Shown: positions 18,107 through 27,424, counted from the first letter of the stretch. The stretch is 58,022 nucleotides of DNA from Betaproteobacteria bacterium (GCA_016713125.1 JADJPT010000020.1:1-58022), one strand, 5' to 3'. Program-made: numbers and translations. Notes: generated by a model from the letters alone, not told the origin.

Positions 18107-18924
18107 AAGAAGCCGTCCTGCGCGGGGACTACAGCCGCGCCGGCCCGGACTATGCGGTCGAGCAGGACTGGGCCGCCTACACCGGTGCGGAGCATGCGCT
18201 GTATCGCAGGCTGTACGCGCGCCAGTCCGCCCTGGTGCCGCGCTACGCCTGCCCGGAGTTCGAGCACGCGCTGGCCGGATTGGATGCGGGGCAGGCCATT
18301 CCGGACTTCTCGGCCGTGTCGCGCCGACTGCGCCCCGTGACCGGCTGGGAGATCGTTCCTGTGCCGGGACTGATTCCGGACGAGGCCTTCTTCACCCACC
18401 TGGCCGCCAGACGTTTCCCGGTCACTGTCTGGCTGCGCACCCAGGCCGAGTTCGACTACATCGTCGAACCCGACGTGTTCCATGATTTCTTCGGCCATGT
18501 GCCCCTGCTGTTCGACCCGGCTTACGCCGAGCACCTGTGCGAGTACGGCAAGGGCGGGCTGAAGGCGCTGCGTCTGGGCGCGCTGCCCATGCTCGCGCGA
18601 CTGTACTGGTACACGATCGAGTTCGGACTGGTGCGCACCGAACGCGGCCTGCGCGCCTACGGTGCCGGACTGCTGTCCTCCGGCGGCGAGCTGGCGCACG
18701 CCATCGACGGCCCGGCGCCTCGCCGGTTCGCCTTCGACCTCGAGCGCATGATGCGCACCGGCTACGCCATAGACCGCTACCAGGACGCCTACTTCGTCAT
18801 CGAGGGCTTCGCGCACCTGCTGCGCGATACCGCGCCGGACTTTGCGCCGCTCTATGCGCGCCTGCGCCAACTCCCCGTGCTCGCCGCCGACGTTCCACTG
18901 CCGGGCGATCACATAGTAGGCTAA
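18103..18924 (+). CDS. phhA: Phenylalanine 4-monooxygenase
   Basis: A 273-residue non-heme iron hydroxylase that converts phenylalanine to tyrosine with tetrahydropterin and O2. The iron site is complete: the His pair in FHDFFGHVPLL and the Glu in LYWYTIEFGLV. Other conserved blocks are YACPEFEHALAGL and RTGYAIDRYQDAYFVI. It lacks any regulatory ACT domain, as usual for bacterial PhhA. Coupled to hpd by an ATGA overlap. No pterin carbinolamine dehydratase (phhB) is found in the window, so the pterin must be recycled by genes elsewhere. Confidence 0.95.
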   Translation: MKEAVLRGDYSRAGPDYAVEQDWAAYTGAEHALYRRLYARQSALVPRYACPEFEHALAGLDAGQAIPDFSAVSRRLRPVTGWEIVPVPGLIPDEAFFTHLAARRFPVTVWLRTQAEFDYIVEPDVFHDFFGHVPLLFDPAYAEHLCEYGKGGLKALRLGALPMLARLYWYTIEFGLVRTERGLRAYGAGLLSSGGELAHAIDGPAPRRFAFDLERMMRTGYAIDRYQDAYFVIEGFAHLLRDTAPDFAPLYARLRQLPVLAADVPLPGDHIVG

Positions 18925-18950
18925 CGCCTGTCCAACCCCGAGGTGCCGCC

Positions 18951-19910
18951 ATGCAAGCCTTCACCCGTACGCTGCTTACCGCCTGCCTTGCCTTCACTGC
19001 CCAAAGCGCGATGGCCCAGGACAACAGCTATCGCATCCTGGTCGGCTTTGCCCCCGGAGGTGGCGCAGACCTGATCGCGCGCCTCGCCGCCGACAAGATG
19101 CGGGACGCGCTCGGCGCACCGGTCGTGGTGGAGAACCGGCCCGGCGCGGGCGGCCAGATTGCGGCCGATGCTCTGCGCATGTCCAAGCCGGACGGCCGCA
19201 CGCTGATGGTCGCGCCCGTCGCCGTGACCGTGATCGCCCCGCTCACCTACCGCAAGATTTCCTACGTGCCGTCGAGGGATTTCGCGCCGGTTTCGCTGGC
19301 CGTCAACTTCCAGCTGGCATTGACCGTGGGACCGGCTTCAGGTGCGAAGACCTTGCCCGAGTTTGTGGCCTGGCTGAAAGCCGATGCGCGGCGCACCAGC
19401 TTCGGCGTACCCGCGGTCGGCAGCCTGCCGCATTTCTTCGGCCTGTTGTTCGGTCGCGCGATCGGCATCGACATGCAGCACGTGCCCTACAAGGGCGGCG
19501 CGCCCTTGCTGAACGACATCGCCGGAGGCCAGGTGCCGGCCGGCTTCGACGTGCTGTCGGAAGCCATTACCCTGCACAAGGCCGGCAAGGTGCGCATCGT
19601 CGCCACCTCCGGGTCGAAGCGCTCGCCCATCGCCAGCGAGATTCCGACCTTCACCGAGCTCGGCTTCCCGCAGATCCAGGGCGATGGCTTCTTCGCATTC
19701 CATGCCCGCGCCGGCAGCCCGCAGGACACGCTCGATCGCCTCTCGGCCGCAGCCGCTGCGGCGATCAAGGCGCCGGATGTGAGCGCCCGCCTGCTGTCCA
19801 TCGGCTTCGAGCCGGTCGGCTCCACGTCGGCCGAGCTCGCGCGACGCATGAGCGAGGACACCGCAAAGTGGGGACCGGTGGTCAAGGCATCCGGGTTCGT
19901 CGCAGACTGA
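18951..19910 (+). CDS. Tripartite tricarboxylate (Bug/TctC) periplasmic binding protein
   Basis: A 319-residue Bug-family solute-binding protein. A Sec signal (MQAFTRTLLTACLAFTAQSA, cut after AMA) is followed by the canonical GFAPGGGADLIARLAADK and VENRPGAGGQ loops, VPYKGGAPLLNDIAGGQV, and the C-terminal RMSEDTAKWGPVVKA. These proteins bind carboxylates in the periplasm; here it lacks the TctA/TctB membrane partners, as is common for orphan Bug proteins. It follows phhA by 26 bp and precedes a TRAP transporter, so an aromatic acid or keto acid ligand is plausible but unproven. Intact. Confidence 0.88.
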   Translation: MQAFTRTLLTACLAFTAQSAMAQDNSYRILVGFAPGGGADLIARLAADKMRDALGAPVVVENRPGAGGQIAADALRMSKPDGRTLMVAPVAVTVIAPLTYRKISYVPSRDFAPVSLAVNFQLALTVGPASGAKTLPEFVAWLKADARRTSFGVPAVGSLPHFFGLLFGRAIGIDMQHVPYKGGAPLLNDIAGGQVPAGFDVLSEAITLHKAGKVRIVATSGSKRSPIASEIPTFTELGFPQIQGDGFFAFHARAGSPQDTLDRLSAAAAAAIKAPDVSARLLSIGFEPVGSTSAELARRMSEDTAKWGPVVKASGFVAD

Positions 19911-19969
19911 GCCGCACATCGAGTGCACCGCGGCAACCCACAACTAAAACCATAATCAGGAGACTCTTC

Positions 19970-21003
19970 ATGCCCAAGTACGCCCGCAGCTGGTCGGCAC
20001 GCACGCTCATCCTGGGGCTGGGGCTCGGCCTGTGCGCCGCAACGCAAGCCCAGGACAAGGTCGAACTCAAGGTCACCACCTTCGTCCCGCCGACCCACGG
20101 CTTCGTGGTCGACGTGCTCGAGCCTTGGGTCAAGGAACTCGAGAAGCGCACCGGCGGCAAGCTCACCGGCCGCGTGTTCGCGGGCAACTCACCCTTCGGC
20201 AAGACCGAGAACCAGGCCGATCAGGTCAGGCAGGGGGTGACCGACGTGGGCTGGGGTCTGAACGGCATTCCACGCGGCCGCCTGCCGCGCTCGTCAGTGA
20301 TGGAACTGCCCTTTGTCGCTCCTTCCGCAGACGCCGCTTCGCGCACGCTGTGGGCCATGCTGCCGGGAATGCTGGCCGAGGACTACAAGGGCTTCAAGGT
20401 GCTGGCCCTGCACTGCCACAACCCCGGCCTGTTCCACACGCGCGCCAAGGAGCTGAAGTCGATCGACGACGTGAAGGGCCTGCGCATCCGCGCCCGAACC
20501 CGCCGACGCAGGAACTGTTGAGCTTCCTCGGCGCCACACCGGTGGGCATGCCACCCACGCAGGTCTACGAGAACCTGGAGAAGGGCGTGATCGACGGTGC
20601 CGTTTTCCCCTGGGACGCGATCAAGGGCTTCCGGCTCGAGGGCCTGCTCAAGCACCACTACGACGCGCGCGTTTATACCGCCTGCTTCCACGTGGTCATG
20701 AACCAGGCGAAGTACAACGGCTTGTCGGCCGAGGCCAGGAAGGCCATAGACGACACCACGGGCACGAGCATGGTCAACCGCTTCGGCGAACTGTGGGGCA
20801 AATGGGATCAGGCCGGCCTGGATGCGGTGAAGGCGCGCGGCAACAGCATCGTGTCCGTTTCCGGCGAGCAGCGCGAAAAGTGGCGTGCGCAACTTAAGCC
20901 GGTCATCGACAAGGAACTCGGCGACATCGAAAAGGCCGGCGTAGGGAACGCGCGAGCCATCTACGACGAGATGCTCAAGCAGGTCGCAAGGCCGGTGAAG
21001 TAG
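19970..21003 (+). pseudogene. TRAP transporter periplasmic binding protein DctP, frameshifted
   Basis: A DctP-family binding protein with a signal peptide (about 28 residues ending in ATQAQ). Typical motifs are VELKVTTFVPPTHGF, the ligand-binding region LRIRAPNPPTQELL (recovered across the break) and VYENLEKGVIDGAVFPWDAI. The frame is lost at about 20498, where one C appears missing from a CCCC run; the second frame then runs to 21003. With that base restored the protein is about 344 residues and complete. It heads a TRAP operon with the small and large permease genes 14 bp downstream. AGGAG precedes the ATG. Confidence 0.85.
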
Positions 21004-21017
21004 CGGCTGTCGTCACG

Positions 21018-21515
21018 GTGCTGCGCCTCGCCGACAAGCTGGCGTTGCTGCTGGCCTGCGCCGGCGTGGGCGTTCTCGGCCTCGCCACGCTGGTGCTGAT
21101 GGCCGACATCGCCTTGCGCAGGAGCATCGGCGTGTCGATCACCGGCACGGTCGATCTCACGCAGCTGGCGCAGATGTATTGCGTGGCCCTGGCCCTGCCG
21201 CTGGTGTTCCTGCGCGAAGGCAATGTGGCGGTGGATTTCCTTACCGAGCGCCTGCCTGCCCGCGTGCGCGCCGTGCTGCAGGCCGTGGCGCACCTGGCCT
21301 GCGCCGGCCTGCTCGGCGCCATGGCCTGGCACGCCTGGGTCCAGGCGGCGATACAGGCTGCTCAAGGCGACCGCTCTCAGACTCTGGGCATTCCCATGCA
21401 GTTGTACTGGCTGCCGCTGCTCGCCGGACTGATGCTGGCGAGCCTGGGAGCGTTGCTGCTTGCCGTACGCGAAGTAGGCGCGTCCGGCGGTTCGCCAGGG
21501 CGCAGCCCGGACTGA
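21018..21515 (+). CDS. TRAP transporter small membrane subunit, DctQ type
   Basis: A 165-residue membrane protein with four helices. The DctQ hallmarks are VLMADIALRRSIGVSITGTV, then LPLVFLREGNVAVDFLTERL, and a closing helix YWLPLLAGLMLASLGALLLA. It starts with GTG at 21018 and shares one base with the start of the large subunit (TGATG), so the pair is translationally coupled. Together with DctP and DctM it forms a Na+- or H+-driven importer of organic acids. Intact. Confidence 0.88.
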   Translation: MLRLADKLALLLACAGVGVLGLATLVLMADIALRRSIGVSITGTVDLTQLAQMYCVALALPLVFLREGNVAVDFLTERLPARVRAVLQAVAHLACAGLLGAMAWHAWVQAAIQAAQGDRSQTLGIPMQLYWLPLLAGLMLASLGALLLAVREVGASGGSPGRSPD

Positions 21516-22828
21516 TGTCCGCCCTCTTCTCAGGTCCCGGCGCAGGTGCGCTGGGCTTCGTCGCGGTGCTGGTGCTGATCATGCTGCGCATCCCGGTCGC
21601 GATCGCCATGGCACTGGTAGGCGCAGTCGGTTACGGCCTGGTCAACGGCTGGTCCGGGCTGGGATTCGTGCTGGGTCGCGGCCCCTTCGAATCGATCTTT
21701 CCGGTCAGCCTGTCGGTACTGCCGCTGTTCATCATGATGGGTGTATTTGCCGCACACGGCGGACTGTCCAGGAGTCTTTACGGCTGCGTTGCGGCGCTGA
21801 TAGGGCATCTGCGCGGCGGGCTGGCGCTCGCCACAGTGGGCGCCTGCGCGATCTTCGGCGCGGTATGCGGCTCGGCCATTGCCACCGCCGCCACCATGGG
21901 CCGGGTGGCCATGCCGGAGATGCGCCGTGCCGGTTACGACGACAGCCTGTCGTCGGCTTCGGTGGCTGCCGGCGGCACGCTGGGCGTGATGATTCCGCCC
22001 TCCATCCTGTTCGTGATCTACGGCCTGATGACCGAGCAGTCGATCGGCAAACTGCTGGCGGCAGGCATCCTGCCGGGCATTCTCGGCACCCTGCTCTACA
22101 TGGGCGCAGTGGCCTGGGCGACGGCCCGCAACCCGAAACTCGGGCCGGCCGGCCCGCGCACCGACTGGCCGGGACGCTGGCGCGCAGCGCGCGATGTATG
22201 GCAGGTGGTGCTGCTGTTCGCCGTGGTGCTCGGCGGCATGTACTTCGGCTGGTTCTCGCCCACCGAGGCGGCGGCGGTCGGCGCCTTCGGCGCGGCGGTG
22301 CTGGCCTGGGCGGCCGGCAAGCTGCGGCGCGGCAACGCGAAGCAGGCGGTGATCGAGACCGCGATGACCACCGGGATGATTTTCGCGATCCTGATCGGTG
22401 CCGGCATCTTCAACTACTTCATCGATTCCACCGGCCTGACCGACGCGCTGGTGAAATGGGTGGCGGAAATGGGCCTGTCGCGCTGGACGGTGATGCTCGC
22501 GCTGATGCTGATGTACATCGTGCTCGGCGCGCTGATGGACGAACTGGCCATGATGCTGCTCACCGTGGGCCCGGTGTTCAAGCTGGTGGTGGCGCTGGGT
22601 TTCGACCCGATCTGGTTCGGCGTGATGTTCGTCACCGTCTGCGAGATCGGCATGATCGTGCCGCCGGTGGGCATCAACCTGTTCGTGATCCAGGGGGTCA
22701 CAGGCCTGCCGCTGGCCACCATCGTGCGCGGCATCCTCCCCTTCGTCGCCGCCGACTGTCTGCGCCTGCTGCTGCTGGCGCTGATCCCCGCGCTGGCCAC
22801 CTGGCTTCCCGCGCGCATGGCCGGCTGA
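21515..22828 (+). CDS. TRAP transporter large membrane subunit, DctM type
   Basis: A 437-residue DctM-family permease with about twelve helices. Conserved features include LPLFIMMGVFAAHGGLS, the GAVCGSAIATAATMGRVAMP signature, AGGTLGVMIPPSILFVIYG, and GWFSPTEAAAVGAFGA. The ATG overlaps the stop of the DctQ gene by one base. The substrate is unknown; the setting between phenylalanine/tyrosine catabolic genes suggests aromatic or aryl-keto acids. Intact, although its binding-protein partner is frameshifted in this sequence. Confidence 0.92.
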   Translation: MSALFSGPGAGALGFVAVLVLIMLRIPVAIAMALVGAVGYGLVNGWSGLGFVLGRGPFESIFPVSLSVLPLFIMMGVFAAHGGLSRSLYGCVAALIGHLRGGLALATVGACAIFGAVCGSAIATAATMGRVAMPEMRRAGYDDSLSSASVAAGGTLGVMIPPSILFVIYGLMTEQSIGKLLAAGILPGILGTLLYMGAVAWATARNPKLGPAGPRTDWPGRWRAARDVWQVVLLFAVVLGGMYFGWFSPTEAAAVGAFGAAVLAWAAGKLRRGNAKQAVIETAMTTGMIFAILIGAGIFNYFIDSTGLTDALVKWVAEMGLSRWTVMLALMLMYIVLGALMDELAMMLLTVGPVFKLVVALGFDPIWFGVMFVTVCEIGMIVPPVGINLFVIQGVTGLPLATIVRGILPFVAADCLRLLLLALIPALATWLPARMAG

Positions 22829-22859
22829 GTCGGCGTCGGCCGGGCGTTAAACTCGCGCG

Positions 22860-23582
22860 GTGCTGACCGACAAGCTTCCCCTGTGGTACCAGATCGCGCA
22901 GATCCTGCGCGCCGAGATCCTCGCCCGACATGGCGAGGAGCCGGAGCGCCTGCCCACGGAGCAGCAGCTCGCCGAACGCTTCGCGGTGTCTGTGATCACC
23001 ATCCGCCAGGCGCTCAAGGCCATTCAGGACGAGGGACTGATCGTCAGGAAGCGCCGCCACGGCACCTTCACCGATCCGCGCGCGTTTCCGCGCCGGCCGC
23101 TCAAATTGCTCGGCTCGATAGAAGCGGTGTTCGCGCAACAGGCCAGCGAGGAGACGCTGGTGCTCGAGCGCGCGCTTCGCCACCCGCTGCCGGCGGCGCT
23201 GAAGCGCCACTTCCCGAATCTGAAGGAAGCGGCCTGCTTCCGTCGGCTGCGGCTCGATGACGGCGAGCCGCAAAGCTACGCGGTGAACCACGTGCTGCCC
23301 GAGCTGGGGCGCAGGATCAGCGCAAAGCTCCTGCGAACCCACTCGATGACCCAGGTGCTGCGCGAAGACCTGGGCGTACGTATACGACGTATCGACAACA
23401 GCGTGGAAGCGCGGCTGTGCTCGCCCGAAGTTGCGAAGCTGTTGTCCATCGAAACGCTGTCGCCGGTGCTGTTCCTGACCGGGATCAGTTACGACCCGGA
23501 CAATCGGGTGCTCGACGTGGCGTAGATCTGGTGTCGCGCCGATCGCTACAGGTTCTCGGTGGGCTTCGATTTCCAGGACTGA
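22860..23582 (+). pseudogene. GntR/HutC-family regulator with a premature amber codon
   Basis: A GntR regulator: the winged-helix part (LPLWYQIAQILRAEILAR, then LPTEQQLAERFAVSVITIRQ) spans residues 5-75 and a UTRA effector domain follows. Translation from GTG 22860 stops at TAG 23523-23525 after VLDVA, but the same frame then continues IWCRADRYRFSVGFDFQD to a TGA at 23582, which is the normal end of a UTRA domain. So the stop is one codon inside the conserved last strand. One substitution (for example from CAG) would create it. It follows the TRAP operon and precedes hmgA, and could regulate either. Confidence 0.75.
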
Positions 23583-23611
23583 GCCGGCCGCGGGCTTGAT
23601 TGACTGGGCGC

Positions 23612-23635
23612 ATTCCTATTAACGATAATAGGAAT
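23612..23635. promoter_or_regulatory. Perfect AT-rich palindrome, possible operator
   Basis: ATTCCTATTA (23612-23621) and TAATAGGAAT (23626-23635) are exact 10-bp inverted repeats around ACGA. The site is strongly AT-rich in a GC-rich genome and lies 29 bp after the GntR frame, ahead of hmgA. No T-run follows, so an operator for a dimeric regulator is favoured over a terminator. The binding protein is unknown; GntR itself is the obvious candidate. Confidence 0.5.
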
Positions 23636-23670
23636 GAAACGAACAACAACGATACACGGAGACACGGCCG

Positions 23671-23853
23671 GTGGTCGAGAGGCTGAATCGCGAGATCCGA
23701 CGCGCGCTCGCCGCGTCGGAGGTGAAGTCGAGACTGGAGGGTCTGGGCAACGAACTGCGGACCGGCAGCCCCGAAGAAATGCGCGCCCGAGTTGCCAAGG
23801 AAGCCGCGCGCTGGTCGAAAGTCATACGCGACGCGAAGATCGCTCAACAGTAG
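23671..23853 (+). pseudogene. C-terminal remnant of a Bug/TctC binding protein
   Basis: This 60-codon frame from GTG 23671 reads VERLNREIRRALAASEVKSR and ends WSKVIRDAKIAQQ. It matches the last fifth of TctC/Bug proteins (the helix after the TPxxVVxxLN motif through the final kWxxVvkdakI). The other 250 residues, including the signal peptide and ligand loops, are absent. The palindrome at 23612-23635 lies just upstream, so the rest may have been lost by a deletion ending near it. Not expected to be functional. Confidence 0.75.
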
Positions 23854-23884
23854 GTTTCCCGAAATCATCCGCCTGGAGGTACGC

Positions 23885-25207
23885 ATGGGCTCCATCAAGG
23901 AAGGCAACATCCAGACTGCACTCGCCTACCAGAGCGGGTTCGGCAACGAGTTCGCCAGCGAGGGCCTGCCCGGCGCGCTGCCGCAGGGACGCAACTCACC
24001 GCAGCGCAATCCCTACGGCCTTTACGCCGAGGTGCTGTCGGGCACGGCATTCACCGCGCCGCGCGCCGAGAACCAGCGCACCTGGCTTTACAAGATCCAG
24101 CCCTCGGCCATGCAATCGGCCTTCCGGCGCATCGACAACCGGCTGCTGCGTTCGGGCCCGTTCACCGAGGCCGAGCCCTCGCCCAATCGCATGCGCTGGG
24201 ACCCGCTGCCGGTCGACGATGCGCCGGCCGATTTCATCGACGGCCTGACCACCATGGCCGGTTCAGGCGAGCCCGCGGCGCAGGCCGGGCTGGCGATCCA
24301 CATCTACCGCGCCAACCGCTCGATGAGCGATCGATATTTCGTCAACGCCGACGGCGAGATGATGCTGGTGCCGCAATCCGGCGAGCTGCTGGTATTCGCC
24401 GAAACCGGCAGGCTCAAGGTCTCGCCCGGCGAGATCTGCGTGGTTCCGCGCGGCATGAAGTTCAAGGTCGAGCTGCTCAGCCCTGCGGTGCGCGGCTACC
24501 TGTGCGAAAACTACGGGGCGCAGTTCCGACTGCCGGAACTCGGTCCCATCGGCTCCAACGGCCTGGCCAACCCGCGCGATTTCCTCGCCCCGGTCGCTGC
24601 CTGGGAGGAAAAGGCCGGGCGCTGCGAGCTGGTGACCAAGTACATGGGAGCCCTGTGGTCCGCGGAACTTTCGGCCTCGCCCCTGGACACGGTCGCCTGG
24701 CACGGTACCTGCACCGCCTACAAGTACGACCTGTCGCGCTTCATGGCGATCAACACCGTCTCCTTCGATCACTGCGATCCGTCGATCTTCACCGTGATGA
24801 CCTCGCCCTCCGGGCAGCCCGGCGTCGCCAACATCGATTTCGTGATCTTTCCGCCGCGCTGGATGGTGGCCGAGGACACGTTCCGGCCGCCCTGGTTCCA
24901 CCGCAACTACATGAGCGAGCTGATGGGCCTGGTGCGCGGCGTCTACGACGCCAAGGCCGAGGGCTTCCTGCCAGGCGGCATCAGCCTGCACAATTGCATG
25001 AGCGCGCATGGCCCGGACGTCACGACCTTCGATAACGCGGTCAAAGCCGAACTGAAGCCGCACAGAATCGACAATACGCTGGCCTTCATGTTCGAATCCC
25101 GCCACGTCTACCGACCCACGCGCTACGCACTCGAGTGCGCGCAGCTGCAGCCCGGCTACGACGCCGTATGGGACGGCTTCAAGCGGCATTTCAACGGCAC
25201 ACCCTGA
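23885..25207 (+). CDS. hmgA: Homogentisate 1,2-dioxygenase
   Basis: A 440-residue Fe(II) ring-cleavage dioxygenase making 4-maleylacetoacetate from homogentisate. Conserved blocks are YQSGFGNEFASEGLPGALPQ, the iron ligands His and Glu in PPWFHRNYMSELMG, and a further His in the C-terminal SLHNCMSAHGPD region. The ATG at 23885 has GGAGG about 7 bases upstream. fahA follows by 8 bp, forming the homogentisate operon; maiA is not adjacent. Full length and intact. Confidence 0.95.
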   Translation: MGSIKEGNIQTALAYQSGFGNEFASEGLPGALPQGRNSPQRNPYGLYAEVLSGTAFTAPRAENQRTWLYKIQPSAMQSAFRRIDNRLLRSGPFTEAEPSPNRMRWDPLPVDDAPADFIDGLTTMAGSGEPAAQAGLAIHIYRANRSMSDRYFVNADGEMMLVPQSGELLVFAETGRLKVSPGEICVVPRGMKFKVELLSPAVRGYLCENYGAQFRLPELGPIGSNGLANPRDFLAPVAAWEEKAGRCELVTKYMGALWSAELSASPLDTVAWHGTCTAYKYDLSRFMAINTVSFDHCDPSIFTVMTSPSGQPGVANIDFVIFPPRWMVAEDTFRPPWFHRNYMSELMGLVRGVYDAKAEGFLPGGISLHNCMSAHGPDVTTFDNAVKAELKPHRIDNTLAFMFESRHVYRPTRYALECAQLQPGYDAVWDGFKRHFNGTP

Positions 25208-25215
25208 GGCACGGC

Positions 25216-26541
25216 ATGAAACTCGACGAGACGCACGATCCGCGACGCAAGAGCTGGGTGAAGTCGGCGAACGCCGACGGCTGTGCCTTCCCGATTCAGA
25301 ACCTGCCTTTCGGCGTGTTTCGCCGCAAGGGCTCGAAGGAGGCGCCGCGCGGCGGCGTGGCGATCGGCAACCAGGTGCTCGACCTGACGGCCGCGGCGCG
25401 CGCACTCGGCCTCGCGGGCAAGGCACTGGAGGCCGCCAGGGCCGCCGGGGGGACGAGCCTGAATCCGCTCGCCGCCCTCGGCCGCCCGCACTGGAAGGCG
25501 CTGCGCCTGGCGCTGTCGGGTGCGCTGAGTGCGGATGCGCCGGCCAAGCGACAGGCCGCGATCGCCAGGCATCTGGTGCCGCTGGCCAGGGCGGAACTGT
25601 GCATTCCCGTGACGATCGGCGACTACACGGACTTCTACACCTCCAGCTACCACGCCACCAACATCGGCCGCATGTTCCGCCCCGACAATCCCCTGATGCC
25701 CAACTTCAAGTGGATTCCGATCGGCTATCACGGCCGCTCCTCCTCGATCGTGGTGAGCGGCACGCGCGTGGTGCGCCCCAACGGCCAGACCAAGGCCGCT
25801 GACGCCGAGGCCCCCGCCTTCGGCCCCAGCAAACGCCTGGACTACGAAGTCGAACTGGGTCTGGTGATCGGCCCCGGCAATGCTTTGGGCAAGCCGGTGC
25901 CGCTGTCTCGCGCTCTCGACCACGTGTTCGGCGTGGTGCTGCTCAACGACTGGTCGGCGCGCGACATTCAGGCCTGGGAGTACCAGCCTCTGGGCCCCTT
26001 CCTGGCCAAGAATTTCGCCAGCACGGTCTCGCCCTGGATCGTCACCCTCGAAGCGCTGACGCCGTTCCGGGCCCCGGCCCTGCAACGCCCCGCCGGCGAC
26101 CCGCAACCTCTGCCCTACCTGACCGACGCCCACGATGCCGCGACCGGTCATCTGGATATCGAGGTGGAGATGTGGCTGCGCTCGGCGAAGATGCGTGCGA
26201 TGAAGCGCGAGCCTCACCGGCTATCGCACACCAGCTACAAGAGCTCGTACTGGACTCCCGCTCAGCTGGTCGCGCACCACACCGGAAACGGCTGCAATCT
26301 GCGCCCGGGCGATCTGCTGGGCACCGGCACCATCTCGGGGCCGGCGCGCGGCGAGGAAGGCGCACTGATCGAGATCACTCAGGGTGGCAAGTTTCCGGTC
26401 GAGTTGCCGGGCGGCGAAATGCGCGCCTTCATCGCCGATGGTGACGAGCTCATACAGCGCGCGCGTTGCGCACGCGCGGGCTGCGTGAGCATAGGCTTCG
26501 GCGAAGCGGCGGGACGGGTGGTGCCGGCGCCGGCTCTCTGA
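25216..26541 (+). CDS. fahA: Fumarylacetoacetase
   Basis: A 441-residue fumarylacetoacetate hydrolase giving fumarate and acetoacetate, the last step of homogentisate breakdown. An N-terminal SH3-like domain (FPIQNLPFGVFRRK) precedes the catalytic domain, with GDYTDFYTSSYHATNIG (metal Asp and catalytic His), LDYEVELGLVIGPGN (metal Glu), LLNDWSARDIQAWEYQPLGP and GTGTISGP. The ATG at 25216 lies 8 bp after hmgA. If the isomerase is GSH-independent or encoded elsewhere, the pathway would still be complete. Intact. Confidence 0.95.
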   Translation: MKLDETHDPRRKSWVKSANADGCAFPIQNLPFGVFRRKGSKEAPRGGVAIGNQVLDLTAAARALGLAGKALEAARAAGGTSLNPLAALGRPHWKALRLALSGALSADAPAKRQAAIARHLVPLARAELCIPVTIGDYTDFYTSSYHATNIGRMFRPDNPLMPNFKWIPIGYHGRSSSIVVSGTRVVRPNGQTKAADAEAPAFGPSKRLDYEVELGLVIGPGNALGKPVPLSRALDHVFGVVLLNDWSARDIQAWEYQPLGPFLAKNFASTVSPWIVTLEALTPFRAPALQRPAGDPQPLPYLTDAHDAATGHLDIEVEMWLRSAKMRAMKREPHRLSHTSYKSSYWTPAQLVAHHTGNGCNLRPGDLLGTGTISGPARGEEGALIEITQGGKFPVELPGGEMRAFIADGDELIQRARCARAGCVSIGFGEAAGRVVPAPAL

Positions 26542-26573
26542 GCCACGCGGACGCACACGCCGACGGCCCACCC

Positions 26574-27347
26574 GTGTCCACGAGCTGGTTGTTCAATCAC
26601 CTGGTGGCGGCCTGGGTGCTGCCGCCTCTGAACCTGCTGCTGCTGGCGTTCATCGGCCTGCTGCTGATGCGCAGACGGCGCAGGCTGGGTGGCGCGGTGG
26701 TCACACTCTCGCTGGGACTGCTCGCGTTGCTGTCGATGCCGGCGGTGAGCCATGCGCTGATCGGCACCCTGGAGGACGACTGGCCGCTGATGGAGACCGC
26801 GCGCGCGCATGCGAGCGGAGCCCGCGCCATCGTGATCCTCGGCGGTGGGCGCAATCGCCGCGCGTTCGAGTTCGACGCGCGCGGCGAAACGGTCTCGGAG
26901 CCGACTCTGGCGCGCGTGCGCTACGGTGCCCGGCTGGCGCGCACGACCGGCCTGCCCTTGCTGGTTTCCGGCGGTCGTCCCGACGGCGGCCAGGCCAGCG
27001 AAGCGGAGCTGATGGCGGAGGCGCTGGAACAGGAGTTCGGCGTCACGGTGCGCTGGCGCGAGATGCTCTCGGACGACACCATAGAGAACGCGCGCTACTC
27101 GGCACGGTTGCTGCGCGAGGCCGGCGTTGTGCGCGTGCTGCTGGTCACCGACGCCATGCACATGACGCGTGCCATGGCGCGCTTTCGCGTCGCCGGTCTG
27201 GACCCCGTCGCGGCGCCGACCAACTTCCGCAGCGGCGGCCCGCTTACACCCGTCGATTTCCTGCCCTCGGCGTGGGGCCTGCGCGTGGCCTACCTGGCCA
27301 CTCGTGAATGGATCGGACTGGCGGTGAGCCGCATGCGCGGCGTGTGA
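26574..27347 (+). CDS. YdcF/ElyC-family (DUF218) envelope protein
   Basis: A 257-residue protein with two N-terminal membrane helices (VLPPLNLLLLAFIGLLLM and TLSLGLLALLSMPAVSHALI, residues about 15-65) and a DUF218 domain. That domain shows AIVILGGGRN, RVRYGARLARTTGLPLLVSG, SDDTIENARYSARLL and VLLVTDAMHMTRAMARF. In E. coli the relative ElyC affects peptidoglycan precursor metabolism; the biochemical function remains unclear. It starts with GTG at 26574, 32 bp after fahA, and is probably transcribed with it by read-through. Confidence 0.82.
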   Translation: MSTSWLFNHLVAAWVLPPLNLLLLAFIGLLLMRRRRRLGGAVVTLSLGLLALLSMPAVSHALIGTLEDDWPLMETARAHASGARAIVILGGGRNRRAFEFDARGETVSEPTLARVRYGARLARTTGLPLLVSGGRPDGGQASEAELMAEALEQEFGVTVRWREMLSDDTIENARYSARLLREAGVVRVLLVTDAMHMTRAMARFRVAGLDPVAAPTNFRSGGPLTPVDFLPSAWGLRVAYLATREWIGLAVSRMRGV

Positions 27348-27424
27348 AGCGGGTGGGAGATGCGCGCGATAACTGAGATAATCCGCCCCTCCCATTTCGC
27401 GCCCGCCAGCGGCCCCCACGCCCG

